64,000 bases of DNA, taken from NCBI GenBank assembly GCA_025642065.1, contig JAODUP010000327.1, forward strand, positions 1 to 64,000. Reading direction: 5' to 3'. Source of the DNA: Paralvinella palmiformis. Taxonomy: Eukaryota > Annelida > Polychaeta > Terebellida > Alvinellidae. Position 1 is the stretch's first letter. The number at the start of each line of letters is the position of its first letter. Both the position numbers and the translations under genes were made by a program. The notes beneath the pieces were generated by a model. The model was not told where the DNA came from, made no database searches, and saw nothing but the letters and a program-made list of their open reading frames with translations. Of the stretch, positions 1 through 11,617 are shown one piece after another.

Positions 1-556
1 GTCATCTGAGTGACGATGTTTAACTGTCTATAGTATGTTGTCATCTGAGTGACGATGTTTAACTGTCTATAGTATGTGTCATCTGAGTGACGATGTTTAA
101 CTGTCTATAGTATGTTGTCATCTGAGTGACGATGTTTAACTGTCTATAGTATGTTGTCATCTGAGTGACAATGTTTAACTGTCTATAGTATGTGTCATCT
201 GAGTGACGATGTTTAACTGTCTATAGTATGTTGTCATCTGAGTGACGATGTTTAACTGTCTATAGTATGTGTCATCTGAGTGACGATGTTTAACTGTCTA
301 TAGTATGTTGTCATCTGAGTGACGATGTTTAACTGTCTATAGTATGTTGTCATCTGAGTGACGATGTTTAACTGTCTATAGTATGTGTCATCTGAGTGAC
401 GATGTTTAACTGTCTATAGTATGTGTCATCTGGGTGACGATGTTTAACTGTCTATAGTATGTGTCATCTGAGTGACGATGTTTAACTGTCTATAGTATGT
501 GTCATCTGAGTGACGATGTTTAACTGTCTATAGTATGTGTCATCTGGGTGACAATG
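1..556. repeat. 38/39-bp tandem satellite, about 14 copies
   Basis: Head-to-tail copies of a 38-39 bp unit beginning GTCATCTGAGTGACGATG and ending CTATAGTATGT(T). The copies differ only by an optional T at the unit end and rare substitutions (GAGTGACG to GGGTGACA or GAGTGACA). The array starts at or before base 1 and stops at unique sequence near 556. There are no variable spacers between units, so it is a satellite and not a CRISPR. The near identity of the copies suggests recent expansion or homogenisation. Confidence 0.97.
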
Positions 557-1267
557 CAAAACTAGGATATCTGTTAAAGACTAAAACACTTCCAACGACA
601 AGGATCAAGGTTACACATCTAAAAGATCAAGGCTAAATGGTAACAAATATGGAGGCTAAACATTTATCCAATTCAAGGTCAAGTGTCTACCAAGATCAAG
701 GTTAAATATCTCCAAATCTTCTTTTCAGTAAACTGGTAAAAATTTATGAGGACCAGTGAAGCCATAAACCGTTACTCCACATTTTGAGCAAATAATAACA
801 TGAAATTAAACCACTTTCAGTACTGATATAACAGTGAATTTATCTGAATAAATTGTTGTTCCCATAGTTGACTCAGGTTGTGGTGCATTGTGGTGGTGTC
901 AGCACCATTGTAGGTTAGGAAATAAGCTCACAAAATTACATCAGTCATGCACGATTTAGGGCAGTCCTGAATTTATTATCGCCTACTCGCTTTGAAGATC
1001 ACTCCATCAATCCAGCCTACTGCATCAACAAAACTGGACGTCCAACAGCGTGACATGTCATATCTTTACATCGCTCTACTTGTCAACGCAGCTAATGATC
1101 TCCCGTGTGGCTAAATTGTTCCACCTCTGGTGACGAACATCAACAATCATCTGTGGCTGTCATCAGTGACATGGCATAATAATGAGCACTCATATCAGCG
1201 TTGTTAGTCTGAAGTAGCTGTTAATACGACTTATAATAGCAGCAACATCTGAAGCAATGTTTCAACA
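557..1267. other. no gene recognised
   Basis: Unique-looking AT-rich sequence with no open frame resembling a known exon on either strand. It is probably RO60 intron or flank. Confidence 0.5.
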
Positions 1268-1326
1268 ATGATGATGACGATGATTGATGTTTTACGGCCA
1301 CTTTTGTGCACAAGGTAGGCTAAATG
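1268..1326 (-). repeat. tRNA-derived SINE, 3' fragment
   Basis: Matches only the 3' end of the common SINE of this window, read on the minus strand (TTTAGCCTACCTTGTGCACA followed by AAGTGGCCGTAAAACATCA). The tRNA-like head is missing. Confidence 0.75.
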
Positions 1327-1685
1327 TTTCAACACATTTTCCTTTCATTTTCATAGAACCAATAAACTGACAAATCATCATGTTTATAAATATGTCAACA
1401 TTCCGTCAATGGGTAAATCAGTTCTATTGTTATTTTTTGCCTTACACACCAAACCAATATCTCTGGTATGATATAACACGATAAAACCTTGTTGACTTAA
1501 GATCATGTAATCGATTACGATTATGATAACCCCATTGAAAGGTGCTATCCTGAGAAAGATGTCACTACTTTCAAACACAACCTCCCAGGTAATAGGAACC
1601 TTCCAGTTTGATAAGATATGTAAACACAGACATTTCTCACCAAAAAATGATGTGTGTGTGTAAAACAATGTGATGTGTGTGTATA

Positions 1686-1688
<3 letters not shown>

Positions 1689-1729
<41 letters not shown>
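1689..1729. repeat. (TA)n microsatellite
   Basis: About 20 uninterrupted AT dinucleotides, flanked by a short GT-rich stretch. Confidence 0.97.
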
Positions 1730-1733
<4 letters not shown>

Positions 1734-1959
1734 AAAAAATAAGGAAAACAATTTCTATTAACTTGTCTGCCAATTTTTTAAAAACTTCTCCATCAATCTT
1801 CTGTTACTTATTCGAGCAACTGGCCAATTAACCAAAACTAAAAACTTTTTGATTGAAAACAAACACAATACATACAATTTGAAAACCATAATACAACATT
1901 TATTATGATAATTAATTTCTATGCTAGAGCTACAACATCCTATCGAGACTATTGTTCTC

Positions 1960-2160
1960 AACCTTGAAACGCAACCGTCCAGATTTTTGGACGGTTGATT
2001 CGTAAACTTCTGGATTCAAATGTCCAATTTGGACTAATCGCTACGAGAAGCGATCCGTTTTGTCGTGCATATGAATTCACACTCGTACGTCTACATGGTT
2101 TCCATTTTTGGTTGCATTAGCATAACGCATACTGTGTATATGGAATCTCCACTTAAACAA
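1960..2160 (-). repeat. dispersed MITE-like repeat (family D), diverged copy
   Basis: On the minus strand it starts with GGAGATTCCATATACACAGT and contains the CGAATCAACCGTCC block seen in the 24.4 and 44.4 kb copies. The order of blocks is the same but divergence is high. Confidence 0.45.
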
Positions 2161-2394
2161 CATTCATCCATCCATCCTAAAGCCGCATAAAAATAAATTC
2201 CAGATTCCCCGTTGGGCAGCATTTGGATTTAACAGACGCATGGGCACTCACGTGATTCCCGTTATTTGGGAAGTCTCCATAACAGAAATTGATATTACTT
2301 TAGACGCTATAAGAGACAAGTGGTCATTGATCTTCTTCTTGTCCAAGTAAATTATCACTCATCCCAGACACATGGACAAGTGATAATTAAAACA

Positions 2395-2397
<3 letters not shown>

Positions 2398-2433
<36 letters not shown>
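2398..2433. repeat. (TA)n microsatellite
   Basis: About 17 TA dinucleotides, lying just upstream of a SINE copy. Confidence 0.95.
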
Positions 2434-2436
<3 letters not shown>

Positions 2437-2469
2437 GATAATTTATAATTTTATTTTATTATTAATAGG

Positions 2470-2626
2470 AGGGCACCTCTGTGGTCTAACAGTAGTGTGT
2501 TAGATCACAGAACATTATCACGTGTTTCAATCTCGGTGTGGGCATATATGAAGGGTGTTTTATCTTTGCTTCATTGCCTACCAGATGCACGAAAGTGGCC
2601 GTAAAACACAAATCATCATCATCATC
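2470..2626 (+). repeat. tRNA-derived SINE, family B
   Basis: The head GGGCACCTCTGTGGTCTAAC contains an A-box-like sequence. A decayed B box (TTTCAATCTC) follows, then the body GGGCATATATGAAGGGTGTT and the tail GTGGCCGTAAAACAC ending in (ATC)n. The middle GCTCGGCCCATTTAGCC block is deleted in this copy. Confidence 0.85.
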
Positions 2627-2940
2627 TTTTTTACAACTGGGTGCATTGATTTACCTAGTTTTGATCATTCTCATGTCAAGTAAATGAAGGTATACTTGGC
2701 AAACGTCTCCATCTTGTAAAAAAAACATAACAAAGTTTGCCCTTCTCACTAATAGCTAGATATGTTCTACTGTTATCACTAAAGACATATCACACTATTA
2801 AGATGTAAACCCGTGTAAAAACTGTTTACAATAAGCTGGCTAATCATACCAAGTGACTATAGAATCGTAGCGAGTGCATTATGATTGTCATGTGATATAA
2901 TTTACGGTACATTATGACTTTCTCCATTCTTACATCGATA

Positions 2941-3123
2941 ATGATGACTGATGTTTTATGGCCACTTTTGAGAACATGGTAAGCTAAATGGGCCGAGCGA
3001 CCTCCAACGGTAATGAAGGGAGGCCAATGATGAAACAGTGTGCAGATATGTTCACACCGAGATTCGAACTTGGGTGGTAGTGATCTATGGTCCAATTAGT
3101 GCACCAACTAGACCACAGAGACC
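2941..3123 (-). repeat. tRNA-derived SINE, near full length
   Basis: On the minus strand it reads in order the tRNA-like head (TCTGTGGTCTAGTTGG), the B box (AAGTTCGAATCTCGG), the conserved body (CGCTCGGCCCATTTAGC) and the tail ending in ATCAGTCATCATT. Confidence 0.88.
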
Positions 3124-4365
3124 ACTCGTTCTCACATCAGATGCTATCATGTAACACTGACATTTAAACATCAACTTAAACAATAGCACATGGAAATTAT
3201 TTAAAGATATTAAATAAACATTTCTGGAACAGGCTTATCAATTGAACTCATTCAGAATTAATTTTAAGTGCATAACTGTGGATGAATCTCCGATATCTCG
3301 AATTCTTATTGAATATTTGTCATTATCAAAACTGTAACTGGAATTGTTTGTGGCTCCGGGTTGAAAATAAACCTGATGATCGATGAGTTTTCCAATTACA
3401 TATTGTTACAGTAAATTAATAAATTGTACATTAATGAGCAAATATAAGCATATCTGATTGCAACTGATATCAAATACTGTTTGTCTATAAATAAAAAAAA
3501 CACCCCACAGAGAAAACGGTGTGAGACAGATGACAAGATAAAAGTTTCATCCTTCAGACCAGCCAGTGGTTGGCAGACAATAAGGTGTACGGCATTGAAA
3601 ATATCAACTGAAAAGTCTTGAAATGACGCAGAATAAAAAAATTTAGATCACAGAAGATCTGAACCAAGGACTTCACACTTCGTACCTAATCACTACACAG
3701 CTGAGCCACAAACGGCAAAGATTGTTCTGCCAAAATGAACTTGTAAAAAAGGAAACGCTAAATTGTGGCCATGATAAAAAATTACGACACACGCAGCCAG
3801 AGCACTATAAACCAGACGAGTTACGTAACATTGTAATATCTGAGGCAGCTGCCTTCCGGGAAGTAGAAATATTCTGGATCATCATAGAATGTACAACTTA
3901 TTTTAGACCATCCCCAACCCGGACTGGTGGTTGGAATGCAGCCTAGACGGAATAGCTGGGAAGAAGGGGAAAAAATGGACCTAGGTCAGCGAGCCGGGAA
4001 TACCATCAGTACAGCTCTAAACCGGTCGGCATCATGTAGCTATGGCAACAACTATTTTTTTATCGTTTTAGATTGGTAACTGACTAATGAGGATCAGCGA
4101 AGCATTCCAGTATCGACCGGATGTGGGTGCGAGGATCGATGCCGCTTCATTCATACGGTGGCACCAATTTGATATGTAAATGAATGAATCCTGCATGGTG
4201 ATGAATATGCAAATTAAGGAATTTAATAAATGTGCATGAATTATTAGCCCTGGTTATGCACGTAATTATTACTGTTTGACATAACACAGTCAGAGATAGA
4301 AAGAAAGAGAAACCGACATGACGGTCAAACACGAACAAAACACCTTGAAACACACCGATAGTAAC

Positions 4366-4367
<2 letters not shown>
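3124..4367. other. no gene; one degenerate tRNA-like SINE head
   Basis: At 3640-3716, minus strand, there is a tRNA-like head of a different SINE (TGTGGCTCAGCTGTGTAGTG, then TTGGTTCAGATC as B box). Nothing else in the stretch is recognisable. Confidence 0.45.

Positions 4368-4405
<38 letters not shown>
4368..4405. repeat. (TA)n microsatellite
   Basis: About 18 TA dinucleotides, next to a short CTGT-rich tract. Confidence 0.95.
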
Positions 4406-4407
<2 letters not shown>

Positions 4408-5313
4408 GTTCCTCTGTCTGTCTTTCTGTCTGTATGTATACAGAATTTCCAGCAACAATTATAGCCGGATAAGATCAGAAACAATATAGTTTATGTCTCT
4501 GCCTATTACTAAACTAGCAGTACTAGTAGTATTATGACTATAGGCGCACATATCACCTTCTGACCGGGCTCCGTAAAACGCTTACATGGAACCACATCAA
4601 CTCGAATCAGTATCGTCAAATCAACAAAACAGAAGAGCTTTTACTTTTCTTTCGATCTCTATAATTTGTGTTAAATAAACAGTAAAGCGTAAAACTTGTT
4701 CATCCATAATTTCACCTAATTTAGATAAATATCAAATCGCAAACCGAGACATTGTTCATTCTACAGAAGATAACAAATAAAAAGCCATTACCATTAAGCG
4801 CCATTAAAACATAGTTATACGATGAAAAATACAATATGAGTTACCGAAAACATGGTCGAAGATGATCAAATTATAGATATTATTCATCCCCCCTCAAAAA
4901 AATTAAAAAAATATTTAATAGGTGAGTATTAAAAAATTCTGGAGCTGGAGCATTTTTAATAGGCAGTGGCTACGTGTATGTTTACACCCGTAGTCTAAAC
5001 GCCATTATACTCATGTTTAAAATTCCGGTCACGTGGGTTATAATCTAACTTCCGTATCTCTAGTATTGGGGTCTAAACGGGGTTTTTTTTGGCGGGTGGG
5101 TGTTGATATATAGTTCTACAAGTACGAGATGTACTGATGTATCTTAGACTTTAAACTTAAAAGTATTGGACTGTTGTAACCGTTTAATTGATGAAAGTTG
5201 TACAGTAATGAAATATCAGAATAGTTTTATGAACTAAATCAACAAACGTAAATGATAAGATAAGACACTAACTCCGCCATTATCAATTCAAAAACAGATG
5301 CGCACGCATCCTT
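4406..5313. other. no gene recognised
   Basis: AT-rich sequence with no coding or repeat assignment I can support. Confidence 0.5.
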
Positions 5314-5346
5314 ACGTACGTTTAGAGTACGGATCTAAACGTACGT
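5314..5346. repeat. 13-bp inverted repeat beside a hAT insertion site
   Basis: ACGTACGTTTAGA and its exact reverse complement TCTAAACGTACGT are separated by 7 bp. The right arm overlaps the left target-site duplication of the neighbouring hAT element. Confidence 0.85.
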
Positions 5347-5352
5347 GTAGAC

Positions 5353-6328
5353 CACGGGTGTCAATTAACCGGCAAATAAGAATATTTCCCAAGATGGTGG
5401 GAAATACCGGTAATTACCAGGAAACAATGGGAATTACCGGGAAATTCAATACGGTCATATTGTCATGATCTCTTTAACAAGCCAATTGCTAATTGAGCCC
5501 CCAATTGAAAGCGATACTGGGTGGGGCATGATATCTCATCCCCAAACAATAGATTCACCATTGAAATCACATACTGGATGTGAAGTGGTTAGTGGAGTGT
5601 AGAATTGAATAACTTATAAAGTGGATGTAGGTGGTATATATCATGGCAATATTCATTATACAGTTATTACATAACTTGATTCACAACCAATACAAGCACC
5701 ATGAAGCCTAAAGATCCTATCTGGAATATTTACACTTTGTGTGAAGTAGGTGTCAAGACTATTGTCAAGTGTAGGGACTGTGATACATCAGTCAGTACCA
5801 AGAGTGATAGACTAAGGAATCATAAGATAAAGTGTGGTACAGTCACAAAGAATACTCCACTTAAGAGACCATTTGATACTAATGATATAGATAAAAACCC
5901 AACCAGTGTCACATGTGTCACATGTGTTGTCATCGCTTGCATTGAGATTACTTTCTCTACTAGCCAGTGCAGCATCCATGGAACAAATCTTCTCAAACTT
6001 TGGACTAATACAGACAAAGTTGAGAAATCGTCTTGGGCTGGATAAAGTCTCCCAAGTTGGTTATGTGTTATAGGTGTTTTTGTGGGAAGAAAGACAGATT
6101 GGTAATTTGTTTTGTGTGACTCACTGATTGATGATTACAAATTTGTGAATATGTTCAACAAATATATATATATATTGATACACATGTTTCTATATACAAT
6201 ATGTTCTATATATAAGTTTCTTATTTGTATTATCATAACATGGGTATTTCCCACTTAGTGATTATTGGACAGGGCGCCGGGAAATACCACCCAGTAATTG
6301 CCGCCCTGGTATTTCCCAGATAACCCTG
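5353..6328 (+). mobile_element. non-autonomous hAT transposon with perfect 8-bp TSD
   Basis: A 976-bp element is bounded by the direct repeat GTGTAGAC at 5345-5352 and 6329-6336. The ends are short and imperfectly inverted (left CACGGGTGTC, right end read inward CAGGGTTATC). An 8-bp target-site duplication and a CA(G)GG-like terminus are hallmarks of the hAT superfamily. The interior keeps only the two ends of a transposase, a BED-like zinc finger and the dimerisation tail, so the element is an internal-deletion derivative. GGGAAATACC-type sub-terminal motifs recur near both ends. Confidence 0.9.
5701..6073 (+). pseudogene. internally deleted hAT transposase (BED finger joined to dimerisation tail)
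   Basis: An ATG frame starts MKPKDPIWNIYTLCEVG and carries a zinc-finger pattern CRDCDTSVST...DRLRNHKIKC, with a C-x2-C pair followed by H-x4-C, as in BED-type fingers of hAT transposases. From about 5945 a different frame reads LLASAASMEQIFSNFG, then QTKLRNRLGLDKVSQ to a stop at 6073. That resembles the conserved C-terminal hAT dimerisation region. The catalytic DDE core that normally lies between is absent, and the two parts are out of frame. No function is expected beyond possible mobilisation in trans. Confidence 0.8.
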
Positions 6329-6336
6329 GTGTAGAC

Positions 6337-7578
6337 ACATCGTTTTTAATATCCTCTGGGACACCTTCCATTCTGTTATTTTAAATACCAAGAAACATTA
6401 CAGTGTGTGTGTGTGTGTGTTTGTGAGTGTGTGTAAAACTACTTGGATGATATAATCAAATTCTACCACCGTTTCATTGGCTGCAAAAGTTCTGAATCCC
6501 GGAGAGAAAAAAAACAACCTAAAACACAACGACGATCCTGAAATATACAAATCACTCGTTACCATCTGAGCTGGATTATATCGGGTTCCCCTTTTTATGA
6601 CTTGCTGTTAAAACGTGGACAACGTACAATAGAACAAATTCAGGCACAAAATCTAATAGTAACACCACCTACTAAAACAGCCAATACACAACGGTAAAAT
6701 ATGAAAAGAACGCATTTAGTTGAAAGACGGACACAGCTCATGAATACACCGCAAATTAGTTACTACGGAATATCTCCAGACGGACGGGCAGACATGCGGA
6801 TATAGCCTGACAGACAGATGGACAGATAAATAAACCAGTTACAGCCACAGAATCGTACCTACACACTTACGAATGGTTCGCAGACATTATAGTCTGCAGT
6901 TAACCATTATACAACAATACAAACAAGCAGACGACCGAACTGAGCACTACTTTTATCGGAATGAAGATATTTCGAGCGCAGCTCGCGAACAGAATTTCTC
7001 TGTTCCTTTTCAAATATGTATACGTGTACACCTTTGGACGGCATAGCTGGCGACAATCCAGTATAGTTGACCGACTTTTGCACACTCTAGTTATACCACC
7101 ACTCATGGTCGCCGTCTTTGCACACCTTAAATATATTTACTGCGAATAAAACATCATTCGCAATTAATCCAGAAACAAAATTAGTTAACCTGATGGGGTG
7201 TTCTATTAGCTATATTCTGTTTCCTGTTCACAACTGCTACTAGAAGCAGGCATCTGATCGTGTGCTGTTCAGTTACAAGTCCGTATTTATATGCCACAAA
7301 TTTAAAAGTGGCACTCAGCTCGGACTTTGAAGCTTGCTCCCGCGGAGGGATACTAAGAGTTTAGAATAATTAAAAAAACACCGTATTTTAATGAGTAAAC
7401 ATCATAGTCCCGATCACAGTCATAGGCACCGCCATTTAAGACTGTCGTCAGAATTTTTGAGAACATACAGATATACAGAGACAGACATACAGAGACAGAC
7501 AGACAGACAATTTGCTTTTATTTATATTGATTAACACCCACATACAGCAATTCCTCCCCCACACCAATATCTGTGTCT

Positions 7579-7579
<1 letters not shown>
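6337..7579. other. no gene recognised
   Basis: Contains a short GT repeat near 6403-6432 and otherwise anonymous AT-rich sequence. Open frames at 6900-7149 overlap on both strands and match nothing I recognise. Confidence 0.5.
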
Positions 7580-7623
<44 letters not shown>

Positions 7624-7669
7624 GAGGTGGAGTTTTTTCGTATGTATGTGTCGTCACACACAAACACAA

Positions 7670-7702
<33 letters not shown>
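7580..7702. repeat. compound microsatellite (TA)n(GT)n ... (CA)n(GA)n
   Basis: A TA run (7580-7606) passes straight into GT (7606-7622). CA (about 7660-7683) and GA (7684-7702) tracts follow. Open frames here on both strands are low-complexity artefacts. Confidence 0.95.
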
Positions 7703-9193
7703 AAGATGTAAACGGCACGGATTCCATTCAAGTGTCTATCTATTACAAACACAAGTCCAATCAGCATTTTAGTGCTCAGATAAAAATAACAAAAGAACGA
7801 TTATAGTTCTTTTATGTGATGAATACACGTGTACTCATCAATATCCTTTGATATAAAACCTCCCCCCATCTAATACACTCCACTGACACCAATACCACGT
7901 TTTGTTCGTCTTCCAGCAATGGCCTCTGACCTTTCCAATTTCACACGAACAGACTGTTACGCCTAGATTACTACCAATTAGTAATATGATGGGAAAAACA
8001 ACCTTAAACAAGGTGTCATTCCCAGATAGACGATGGGTACAAATAGACGCCATTAAATAGACGTTTCTCACTTAGATGAAAACAATATAGACCGTGTTTA
8101 AGACGGACACTATGACCTATGAGAACCTTGACCTATGACCGCACTGATGGTCGATCCATATATTGTATCGTTTATTACCAGTATTATGTAGACTATAAAT
8201 TTGTTTCACTAATTTGTTCATTATATAACTTCTTATATAATTATCTCTTGAGTTTTGACCTGTTTCAGCCAATGAGATGATAAACAGACTTCAATTAAAT
8301 ATTGTTAATAAACTAATATCTCATATGAAATACATTCGCAAATAATTAATATTATACAGACAATCCGATAGTGTCTCGTTTTACATAGAATATCTCATCA
8401 ACGTCTAATTAATTAACATCTACTTAGTAACGTATAATATTTATTTGAACATCATCTATCTGCGATGTAATACAAGACAAGATCAAATGTAAGAAAGTTT
8501 GGCAGGTTTTTTACCCAGAGGTTATTAACACCGTTAATTAAACGGTTATTAACGTCATGTAAAAAGAGGGTTTTTTTAGTTTTTTTTACACCGACTTGTA
8601 AAACACTCGATTTAAATAAAATGCTGCTATAAAATAGTAAACTGATAACAACATCTACTACAATATGACTGTTATATATAAATAGTAATTGAGTTAACAG
8701 ACTAAGCCACATTTATATGATAACCCAATATCCAGTCTATAGTTGACCCCCCTCACTGACTACTTAACTATATCTGGTATGTAGGTAATTACTACTTGTA
8801 TATACAGTAGATAGATAATCAACTAGTCTCAGAATAACTCTCTCTCCAATGTTGACATATAGATGTATTGTAATGTTAAGATGTGACTTCATTTCCCAGG
8901 TGACGTATTAGAGTGTTAAAATGTGACATAAAGGCAGCCTGAATTTAATTTGAAGCAGTGTTAAACTTTCTCATTAACACATTAACACACCTGTGAACAC
9001 ATTGATATACCTAGGGACGTTTTGGCTATATCATATTTTTTGGTAAATGTACATAATATGATTTAATGTGATATTTGTAAGTATAAATTTTAAATACGGA
9101 TAAGTTAAAAGTATTTAGAAGCCATATTTATTATATTTTATCAAAATTTAATTATGTAAAATACATTTAATTTAGAAGCCATCTAGGTATTAT
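7703..9193. other. no gene recognised
   Basis: AT-rich intronic or flanking DNA without assignable exons. A short block (TTTAGAAGCCAT) occurs twice around 9116-9181. Confidence 0.45.
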
Positions 9194-9239
9194 TATTATT
9201 AAAGTAACCTAGTGATGAGCTTAGGTTACTTTAATAATA
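9194..9239. repeat. perfect 18-bp stem-loop
   Basis: TATTATTAAAGTAACCTA and its exact reverse complement TAGGTTACTTTAATAATA are separated by a 10-nt loop. This could be a foldback element relic or a small structured RNA; no other support is visible. Confidence 0.8.
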
Positions 9240-9351
9240 AAAATAACAGTTCTTTGTAATTTTAAGTGCCGTCAAGATTATGACACTAAATGAGAAACTC
9301 AAAATGAAGAATATAAAGATTTTGTTTTTAAAACTTTCTTTGAAGAGTCAC

Positions 9352-9978
9352 TTAATTAATATGACCAAAGCATCCATCTTGAATATTACCACAACCAAAA
9401 CGTCCATCTTGAATATTACCATGACCAAAACGTCCATCTTGAATATTACCATGACCAAAGCGTCCATCTTGAATATTACCATGACCAAAATGTCCATCTT
9501 GAATATTACCACGACCAAAACGTCCATCTTGAATATTACCATGACCAAAACGTCCATCTTGAATATTACCACGACCAAAGCGTCCATCTTGAATATTACC
9601 ACGACCAAAATGTCCACCTTGAATATTACCATGACCAAAATGTCCACCTTGAATATTACCATGACCAAAATGTCCATCTTGAATATTACCATGACCAAAA
9701 TGTCCATCTTGAATATTACCATGACCAAAATGTCCACCTTGAATATTACCATGACCAAAATGTCCATCTTGAATATTACCATGACCAAAACGTCCATCTT
9801 GAATATTACCATGACCAAAACGTCCACCTTGAATATTACCATGACCAAAATGTCCATCTTGAATATTACCATGACCAAAATGTCCACCTTGAATATTACT
9901 ATGACCAAAATGTCCATCTTGAATATTACCATGACCAAAATGTCCATCTTGAATATTACCATGACCAAAACGTCCGTC
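9352..9978. repeat. 30-bp minisatellite, about 21 copies
   Basis: The unit is GACCAAAATGTCCATCTTGA plus ATATTACCAT. It varies at three sites (CG/TG, CATC/CACC, ATG/ACG), nearly all C/T transitions. Because 30 is a multiple of three and the unit has few stops, long frames are open on both strands. The plus frame gives repeats of MSILNITMTK, and minus frames give HFGHGNIQDG or MVIFKMDILV. I treat these as consequences of the periodicity and not as genes. Confidence 0.95.
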
Positions 9979-10261
9979 TACAGAATTCAATGCGGGAATT
10001 TGTTTTACATGTTACAGTTGAAAATAAGAAATATGCAAAAAGTGCCATCAGCAAGATAATAATGCTCCCAGATGGCAAAGTCCACTACACAAAATGTTCA
10101 ATAGATTCAGTTTCATCAGCATCAACTGAGCGAATAATTTCCAACTTTGGATATATATTCACACTAAAGTGTGCAATCTTCTCTGTAACAGTAACACTTT
10201 TAAGCTGGTATTTTGCTATAGAATTCTCAGAGGGAGTGTTGAATTAGACAATTAGCTGTAC

Positions 10262-10475
10262 AGATAGATAATATTCACTTTGTGTGCAGAAGAATGATAT
10301 ATTCCTAGTATTCAGTTGTCGAATATGTAGTGTGTAAATAAAAATTAATGTATAAATGTGTTACGACATCCATTAAGACGAGTAGATTTTCCGTATACAA
10401 TTTATAGTTATAATGGATGACTTTTTCCCCCCCCAAAAAGCATTTACGGTATTTTATGTTTTACAGTATCTTAAA
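10262..10475 (+). repeat. dispersed repeat tail, copy 1 (second copy at 30087)
   Basis: TATTCACTTTGTGTGCAGAA, TCCTAGTATTCA, AAATAAAAATTAATGTAT, ACGACATCC and TTATAGTTATAAT recur in the same order at 30087-30330. The sequence contains an AATAAA. It looks like the 3' end of a mobile element whose 5' part here includes or adjoins the 30-bp minisatellite. Confidence 0.65.
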
Positions 10476-10686
10476 GTTATTAACAGTTTTTTTAATGTAA
10501 GTAAGCTGCAAGTATTATATGTTGAATAATTAAACAAGACAACTCCAAACATAAATACCTCAATATTTCATCGCAGGTGAAATTCAATGTTAGCTTTAGG
10601 TCGACACCTGGCTCAATATATTCTCCATCATATGGTGGGTGACATGTAAAACCATCTTTTTGCAGAGTGTGTTTTCTGGATGCCTG

Positions 10687-10719
<33 letters not shown>

Positions 10720-11179
10720 TCCATCACACACTGATGGGTATGATATTCATGCCAAGTTTTGTCTAGACCTCGGCTGAAATGTTTGCGGTATCGCAGAAAG
10801 CCACCACATAGCACCGTTCTAACTGAGTAGCTACCATACCGCACACGCACAGAGACACACAAAACCTACTCACACTGGTATAAAGCGATCTAAAAATACC
10901 AAGGCACAAAAACAGGCCGTTTGTATAAGCTAACCACAGTCACTTCTAGATGATCACCCGAGAGTAACTAACGAGCGCAGGATGACGGCTGCCAGCCACA
11001 GAAGCCACAGATGTTCACGTGGTTTTTCCACCACGGTAATACCCTAAAACGGGAAATTCCCAAATTGAACTGCATGCTTTTAAAATAAAGGCTCAGATTT
11101 AAAGGTAACAACTGACTGCCGGAATGATTTTCTTACGTGATGACTGATCTAAAGAATTAACGAGTAACTTCAGGTATAG

Positions 11180-11182
<3 letters not shown>
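10476..11182. other. no gene; one (CT)n tract
   Basis: A CT microsatellite lies at about 10687-10715. Nothing else is assignable. Confidence 0.5.

Positions 11183-11214
<32 letters not shown>
11183..11214. repeat. (TA)n microsatellite next to a SINE tail
   Basis: About 16 TA units. A fragment of the SINE 3' end follows at 11239-11268 (AAGTGGCCGTAAAACATCA). Confidence 0.93.
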
Positions 11215-11216
<2 letters not shown>

Positions 11217-11617
11217 CCGGATGTATCATAGGTCACCCATAAGTGGCCGTAAAACATCAATCATCATGTCACCGATGGTTTAAAATAGGAAATAGGTACA
11301 TACATTTCTTATGTACAACTAAGCTTGTAATGCGGCGTGGTTGTGCCAATGTGCATGTTTACTGTTATTTATATATGCTTGCCTCTAACGTGAGGAAATA
11401 AACCATACACACGATTGATCTTATAATTATATATTGAGAAACAGATTTTGGTATATAACAAGAAAACACATACACAAATTTATTGCTAATTAGTATGGAG
11501 TGGTAATTGCCTTTTGAATAAAAATATAATACCTGTGCTAGTGTCTTAATTATCTTTACAAAGCGCGAGCGCGTACACACACACATTGTATATGACCCTA
11601 TAAAAGGTTTACTTTAC

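Noticed and set aside
1..556. Regular direct repeats resembling a CRISPR array
   Set aside because: Units are contiguous with no spacers, and the window is clearly eukaryotic.
1384..1773. Open frames through (TA)n runs giving IYIYIY peptides (also at 4147, 7448, 14568, 60066, 61022)
   Set aside because: Low-complexity microsatellite translations with no flanking coding signal.
9280..10059. Long open frames over the 30-bp repeat on both strands
   Set aside because: A repeat length divisible by three keeps frames open automatically; there is no start context, signal or homologous domain.
1..11617. Remaining RO60 exons (vWA/MIDAS part)
   Set aside because: I looked on the minus strand for the NLGKMT, HPFH and DVSxSM motifs and found none; they are probably beyond the left edge.
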